A stretch of 9,626 bases of DNA from positions 1-9,626 of the forward strand of contig DASXYU010000096.1 in NCBI GenBank assembly GCA_036502295.1, read 5' to 3'. The stretch is from DASXYU01 sp036502295. Its GTDB lineage: Bacteria; Actinomycetota; Actinomycetes; Mycobacteriales; Jatrophihabitantaceae. The notes below the pieces were generated by a model. It worked only from the letters and a program-made list of their open reading frames with translations. It did no database searches and had not been told where the DNA came from. How positions within the stretch are numbered: position 1 is the first letter of the stretch; every line of letters begins with the position of its first letter. The position numbers and the translations under genes are program-made. Shown here in pieces: positions 6,569 through 9,626 of the stretch.

Positions 6569-6606
6569 TCGTAGCATTCTGATACGAGCGTAGCAGGCTG
6601 CTACGA
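6569..6606. promoter_or_regulatory. Two abutting 19-bp palindromes, putative TA operator
   Basis: TCGTAGCATTCTGATACGA (6569-6587) and GCGTAGCAGGCTGCTACGA (6588-6606) are consecutive 8-3-8 palindromes with no gap. The four half-sites share the core CGTA(G/T)CA: each unit is self-complementary at all but one of its eight arm pairs. They lie just upstream of the antitoxin ribosome-binding site and include its first bases. Two adjacent dyads at a TA promoter are the classic arrangement for cooperative binding of a ribbon-helix-helix antitoxin. The repeats are seen; the binding protein is inferred. Confidence 0.75.
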
Positions 6607-6617
6607 ATGGTGCCGTT

Positions 6618-6634
6618 GGCCCGTCCTACGGGCC
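6618..6634. repeat. Perfect 7-3-7 palindrome between the divergent genes
   Basis: GGCCCGT (6618-6624), CCT, ACGGGCC (6628-6634). It sits 11 bp beyond the TA palindromes and 42 bp before the helicase start. Its sequence differs from the TA half-sites, so it may bind another regulator, serve as a helicase upstream element, or be a small hairpin. Function unknown. Confidence 0.5.
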
Positions 6635-6665
6635 CCACGATTCGGAATTGGCGGCCTCCGACCGC

Positions 6666-6671
6666 TACCCT
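6666..6671 (+). promoter_or_regulatory. Putative -10 element for a leaderless helicase mRNA
   Basis: TACCCT matches the actinobacterial TANNNT -10 pattern and ends five bases before the GTG start at 6677, placing transcription initiation on or next to the start codon. The only Shine-Dalgarno-like bases (AGG, 6673-6675) are too close to the GTG to act as a ribosome-binding site. There is no good -35 at 16-18 bp. A leaderless transcript is inferred. Confidence 0.45.
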
Positions 6672-6676
6672 CAGGT

Positions 6677-8431
6677 GTGACCACGTCCGAAGAAGCACCC
6701 GAGGAATCGCTCCGTTTCGCCGACCTCGGGCTGCACCCAATGGTGCTGAAGGCCCTGGACGACGTCGGTTACGAATCGCCCTCCCCCATCCAGGCACAGA
6801 CGATCCCGCTGCTGCTCGACGGCCGCGACGTCGTCGGCCTCGCGCAGACCGGCACCGGCAAGACGGCGGCCTTCGCGCTGCCGATCCTCTCGCGCATCGA
6901 CACCCGTTCGAACGCGACACAGGCGATCGTCCTCGCCCCCACCCGAGAACTCGTCCTGCAGGTCGCCGAGGCGTTCGGACGGTATGGGCAGCGACTGAAG
7001 AATCTGCACACGCTCGCGATCTACGGCGGCCAGGCCTACGGCCCGCAGCTCGCCGGTCTCAAGCGCGGCGCACACGTCGTCGTCGGCACGCCCGGGCGTG
7101 TCATCGACCACCTTGAGAAGAGGACGCTGGACCTCAGCAACTTGAAACACCTCGTCCTCGACGAGGCTGACGAGATGCTGCGGATGGGCTTCCAGGAGGA
7201 CGTCGAGCGGATCCTCGCCGACACCCCCGATGACAAGCAGGTCGCGCTTTTCTCTGCGACGATGCCGGCTGCGATCAAGCGGATCAGTGGCCGCTACTTG
7301 CACGACCCGGTCGACATCAAGGTCAAGTCCAAGACCGCCACCGCCACGAATATCCGCCAGCGCTACCTCTACGTCGCCCACCAGCAGAAGATGGACGCCC
7401 TCACTCGCATCCTCGAGGTCGAGAGTGGCGAGGCGATGATCATCTTCGTGCGGACCAAGTCCGCCACCGAGGACGTGGCGCAGCGCCTGCGCAGTCGCGG
7501 CTTCCAGGCCCAGGCGATCAGCGGCGACCTCAACCAGATACAGCGTGAACGCGTCATCGCCCAATTGCGCAGTGGCGATCTCGACCTGCTCGTCGCGACC
7601 GATGTGGCCGCACGCGGCCTCGACGTCGAGCGGATCACGCACGTCGTGAACTACGACATCCCCACCGACACCGAGAGCTACGTACACCGCATCGGCCGCA
7701 CCGGACGTGCGGGACGCAGCGGCGAGGCTCTGCTCTTCGTCACCCCTCGCGAGCAGCGGCTGTTGCAGGCGATCGAGAAGGCCACCCGCCAGCCGCTCAC
7801 CGAGATGGAACTGCCCAGCGCACAGGATGTGAATGCCCGCCGCGTCTCGAAGTTCTACGACGAGATCACCTCGGCGCTGAGCAGCCCGGACCAGTCGGCT
7901 TTCAAGGGCCTCGTCCTCGAATACAGCCGCGAATTCGATGTGCCGCTCGCCGATGTTGCCGGCGCACTCGCGCTGCTGAGCCGAGACGACCCCGATTTCC
8001 TGCTGCCGCCGGACAGCGCTAAGCGCAAACACGACAAGCCGGTGGCGGAGAAGAAGCGCAGCCGTGACTTCGACTCGGACGATTCGCGTCCTGCTCAGTC
8101 ACCCCGCGCTCAGTCACCCCGCGCTCAGTCGTCGCGCGCTCAGTCGTCGCGGAAGGACTTCGCGGCGTACCGGATCAGTGTCGGGCACAAGCAGAAGGTG
8201 AAGCCGAGCCAGATCGTCGGCGCCATCCTCAACGAGGGCGGTCTCAACAAGGACGAGATCGGCAAGATCGACATCCAGCTCGAGCACAGCATCGTCGAAC
8301 TCCCCGCGCAGTTGCCGAAGCAGGCCCTTGCCGCGCTGTCGACCACGCGGATCGGTAAGCACCTGCTGGAGCTGCGTCGTGAAGGTGCGGCATCCCGGCC
8401 GCCTCGAAAGCCGCGGCAAGTCAAGCACTAA
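6677..8431 (+). CDS. deaD: DEAD-box ATP-dependent RNA helicase, DeaD/CsdA type
   Basis: A 584-residue cytoplasmic RNA helicase that unwinds RNA duplexes in ribosome assembly and mRNA turnover, classically important in the cold. Motifs in order: F14 and the Q-motif (Q39), Walker A AQTGTGKT (56-63), PTREL (88-92), GG (117-118), TPGR (138-141), DEAD (162-165), SAT (194-196), ARGLD (312-316) and HRIGRTGRAGR (337-347). After the two RecA domains and a dimerisation-like segment (about 375-445) comes a charged linker with a four-fold AQS(P/S)R repeat (473-492). A DbpA-type RNA-binding domain follows (about 498-568, from YRISVGHK), then a basic tail. The length is close to that of DeaD proteins (about 560-630). 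The GTG start at 6677 gives the normal distance to the Q-motif. The stop overlaps the next gene's start in TAATG. Confidence 0.94.
   Translation: MTTSEEAPEESLRFADLGLHPMVLKALDDVGYESPSPIQAQTIPLLLDGRDVVGLAQTGTGKTAAFALPILSRIDTRSNATQAIVLAPTRELVLQVAEAFGRYGQRLKNLHTLAIYGGQAYGPQLAGLKRGAHVVVGTPGRVIDHLEKRTLDLSNLKHLVLDEADEMLRMGFQEDVERILADTPDDKQVALFSATMPAAIKRISGRYLHDPVDIKVKSKTATATNIRQRYLYVAHQQKMDALTRILEVESGEAMIIFVRTKSATEDVAQRLRSRGFQAQAISGDLNQIQRERVIAQLRSGDLDLLVATDVAARGLDVERITHVVNYDIPTDTESYVHRIGRTGRAGRSGEALLFVTPREQRLLQAIEKATRQPLTEMELPSAQDVNARRVSKFYDEITSALSSPDQSAFKGLVLEYSREFDVPLADVAGALALLSRDDPDFLLPPDSAKRKHDKPVAEKKRSRDFDSDDSRPAQSPRAQSPRAQSSRAQSSRKDFAAYRISVGHKQKVKPSQIVGAILNEGGLNKDEIGKIDIQLEHSIVELPAQLPKQALAALSTTRIGKHLLELRREGAASRPPRKPRQVKH
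8093..8152 (+). repeat. Four tandem 15-bp units in the helicase linker
   Basis: Two copies of GCTCAGTCACCCCGC (8093-8122) are followed by GCTCAGTCGTCGCGC and GCTCAGTCGTCGCGG (8123-8152). The unit is a multiple of three and encodes AQSPR, AQSPR, AQSSR, AQSSR in the disordered linker before the RNA-binding domain. The nested identity (pairs alike) suggests recent duplication by replication slippage. Copy number is likely to vary between strains without breaking the frame. Confidence 0.9.
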
Positions 8432-9249
8432 TGGGACTCGGCGCTTCGACACGCGTTCGTCGGGCGCTACTCGGCGACCTCGGCCCGGCGTCGGCGCTGC
8501 TCGGAGTCCTGGGAGTCCTCGGCGTCCTCGGAGTCGCCGGGTGCGCCGTCGGGTCGACTGCGACCATAGGACCGCCATCCACCTTCACCCCATCGTCCAC
8601 TTCGCCGATAGTGAGTCCTGTGAGTACGTCCGCCATTACCGCGCCGAGCGCGACCGATTCGCCGATCCCGCCGGTGTCCGCGGTAGCTCGCGCGCTCGGC
8701 TTCGTGGATGTGCGGACGATCGTCCCCGACGCGGTGATCGACCTGCGCTACGCGACGAAGGACAACTTCACCGGCGTGCGCCTCTACCCCGCCGACGCGC
8801 GGTGCTTCGTGCACTCCTCACTTGCGCCCGGCCTGCGTGCCGCGGCGAAGAAGCTGCGCACGCAGGGCTACGTCCTCGTCTTCTGGGACTGCTACCGACC
8901 GCACTCGGTGCAGGTGAAGATGTGGCAGGTCGTCCCCGACCCGGCATGGGTGGCGCAGCCCGGCGACTATTCCAAGAGCCACGAGTCCGGACGCTCGGTC
9001 GACGTCACCCTCGCCAATGCCGCCACGACGACGTTGATCGATATGGGGACGGGCTTCGACGACTTCACCGCGAAGGCCACCGCCTTCGCCACCGACGGTC
9101 TCACCGCCACGCAGGTGAAGCACCGCGCGATCCTGCGCGAGGCGATGCAGTCCGACGGGAGCCTCAGCGTGTACTCCGGCGAGTGGTGGCACTTCGATGG
9201 CCCTGGCGCCACCGACCGACTGCCGATCATCGACATCCCGAACTACTGA
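8431..9249 (+). CDS. VanX-family D-Ala-D-Ala dipeptidase, predicted lipoprotein
   Basis: A 272-residue zinc dipeptidase of peptidase family M15D (VanX/DdpX), which hydrolyses D-Ala-D-Ala. Key residues are present: the conserved DLRYATKDNFTG (104-115), YRP with Arg156, zinc ligands His184 and Asp191 in SHESGRSVD (183-191), and EWWH (251-254) with catalytic Glu251 and zinc ligand His254. VanX itself is cytoplasmic and about 200 residues. Here an N-terminal signal peptide ends in the lipobox VAGC (35-38, Cys38), followed by a Ser/Thr/Pro-rich linker (about 40-80), so the enzyme should be lipid-anchored outside the membrane. That argues for peptidoglycan turnover or dipeptide salvage, not glycopeptide resistance, and no vanH/vanA/vanR genes are near. 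The ATG shares its A with the helicase stop (TAATG), implying translational coupling. Confidence 0.9.
   Translation: MGLGASTRVRRALLGDLGPASALLGVLGVLGVLGVAGCAVGSTATIGPPSTFTPSSTSPIVSPVSTSAITAPSATDSPIPPVSAVARALGFVDVRTIVPDAVIDLRYATKDNFTGVRLYPADARCFVHSSLAPGLRAAAKKLRTQGYVLVFWDCYRPHSVQVKMWQVVPDPAWVAQPGDYSKSHESGRSVDVTLANAATTTLIDMGTGFDDFTAKATAFATDGLTATQVKHRAILREAMQSDGSLSVYSGEWWHFDGPGATDRLPIIDIPNY
8500..8535 (+). repeat. 9-bp tandem repeat encoding (Leu-Gly-Val)x4 in the signal peptide
   Basis: Four in-frame copies of CTSGGMGTC (CTCGGAGTC, CTGGGAGTC, CTCGGCGTC, CTCGGAGTC) encode residues 24-35, the hydrophobic core of the lipoprotein signal just before the lipobox. Slippage would change core length in steps of three residues, which could alter export efficiency. 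Confidence 0.85.
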
Positions 9250-9255
9250 ACTGCT

Positions 9256-9307
9256 TGATCAACAGACCGAATCGGTCAGATTTCTGACCAGATCAGTCTG
9301 TTGATCA
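9256..9307. terminator. Nested 52-nt inverted repeat between convergent genes
   Basis: The outer arms TGATCAACAGAC (9256-9267) and GTCTGTTGATCA (9296-9307) are perfect over 12 bp. Inside is a second perfect stem, GGTCAGA (9274-9280) and TCTGACC (9283-9289), with a two-base centre. The two stems are separated by symmetric six-base unpaired stretches. It lies between the dipeptidase stop (9249) and the antiporter stop (9351), so it should act as a terminator in both directions. There is no U-tract. The near-dyad symmetry would also suit a protein-binding site. Confidence 0.75.
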
Positions 9308-9350
9308 TGAGTCAGTCGGCTTTGCCGCCGAGCTCTAGATCCTGCTCCGC

Positions 9351-9626
9351 CTAATCGGCGTCGCCGTATTCGTCGAACCAGTGGGCGAGCGGGCCGCGGC
9401 GGGCCACCGCACGTAGCCGCCGTTCAGCGGTGTCGCGTTGCGAGCGGGTGGTCACCACCAGGATCTCGTCGCCGGCGAGCAACCACGTGTCGTCGTTGGG
9501 GACGAAGCTTCGACCCTCGCGGATGATCAACGTGATCACCGCTGCGTCGGGCAGACGCAGCTCCAGGAGCGATACCGCGTCGAGGCCCGAACTCGCGGGG
9601 ATCGTCATCGTGAGCAGTTCGGCGTC
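9351..9626 (-). CDS. K+/H+ antiporter (CvrA/NhaP2-like), C-terminal part, cut by window edge
   Basis: The frame runs off the right edge, so only the last 91 residues are seen. They form a TrkA-C (RCK_C) regulatory domain: IPASSGLDAVSLLELRLPD, then AAVITLIIREG, a FVPNDDTWLLAGDEILVVT segment, and a tail with ERRLRAVARRG and HWFDEYGDAD. This arrangement, down to the ERRLRAV motif after the domain, is typical of actinobacterial potassium/proton antiporters of the CPA1/CvrA group, whose membrane part would lie beyond position 9626. Such antiporters export K+ (or Na+) in exchange for protons, and the RCK_C domain senses a cytoplasmic ligand. An internal ATG at 9608 is not the start, because the frame continues upstream with family-typical residues (AELLT). 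The domain call is firm; the full-protein identity is inferred from it. Confidence 0.78.
   Translation of the reverse strand, partial: DAELLTMTIPASSGLDAVSLLELRLPDAAVITLIIREGRSFVPNDDTWLLAGDEILVVTTRSQRDTAERRLRAVARRGPLAHWFDEYGDAD

Noticed and set aside
6671..8032. 453-codon minus-strand open frame opposite the helicase
   Set aside because: The opposite strand encodes every DEAD-box motif; the antisense frame is a GC-driven shadow.
8431..9249. Vancomycin-resistance vanX
   Set aside because: The protein has a lipoprotein signal and no vanH, vanA or vanRS neighbours, so a wall-turnover role is more likely.
8328..9287. Plus-strand frame overlapping the helicase end and the dipeptidase
   Set aside because: It is very Arg-rich and out of frame with two motif-supported genes.
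1..9626. Insertion sequence, prophage, CRISPR array or tRNA
   Set aside because: No transposase or integrase motif, no regularly spaced direct repeats and no cloverleaf were found; base composition looks uniform by eye.

Overview
The window reads as chromosomal DNA of a high-GC actinomycete. Coding third positions are strongly G/C-rich, GTG starts are used, Shine-Dalgarno sites of the AGGAGG type are present, and the gene families have clear actinobacterial flavour: a DesA3-like desaturase, a SigE-type ECF sigma factor with a single-pass membrane partner, and a K+/H+ antiporter of the TrkA-C type. The species cannot be named from the sequence. There is no rRNA, tRNA, CRISPR array, transposase or prophage gene, and no stretch over 300 bases lacks a gene.

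Layout. (1) 174-1223, +: a membrane fatty-acid desaturase, preceded by a hairpin that abuts its ribosome-binding site. It converges on (2) a two-gene ECF module on the minus strand (sigma factor 1984-2478, membrane partner 1304-1987, ATGA overlap); a perfect 13-bp inverted repeat at 1251-1292 separates the two. (3) Divergent from the sigma factor is an aidB-like acyl-CoA dehydrogenase, 2627-4267. It converges on (4) a small minus-strand protein (4302-4619) built of 11-residue amphipathic repeats and a C-terminal membrane helix. (5) 4735-6556, minus: a toxin-antitoxin pair (ParD-like antitoxin, then zeta/COG4185-type kinase), followed after 20 bp by a short-chain dehydrogenase. Two abutting 19-bp palindromes upstream of the antitoxin look like autoregulatory operators. 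(6) Divergent from the TA operon is a DEAD-box RNA helicase of the DeaD/CsdA type (6677-8431), probably translated from a leaderless mRNA. It is coupled by a TAATG overlap to a VanX-family D-Ala-D-Ala dipeptidase predicted to be a lipoprotein (8431-9249). (7) A nested 52-nt inverted repeat (9256-9307) separates this operon from the convergent C-terminal end of a K+/H+ antiporter, which runs off the right edge.

Many products concern the envelope or stress: lipid desaturation, an envelope-facing sigma-factor module, the alkylation-response flavoprotein AidB, an LEA-like tail-anchored protein, a cold-shock-type RNA helicase, peptidoglycan dipeptide trimming, and K+/volume control. This is a loose theme; no single operon joins them. 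The strongest leads are the palindrome array that appears to define the TA operator, the 11-mer repeat protein, the lipoprotein VanX coupled to a helicase, and the ECF partner that lacks the zinc anti-sigma signature.
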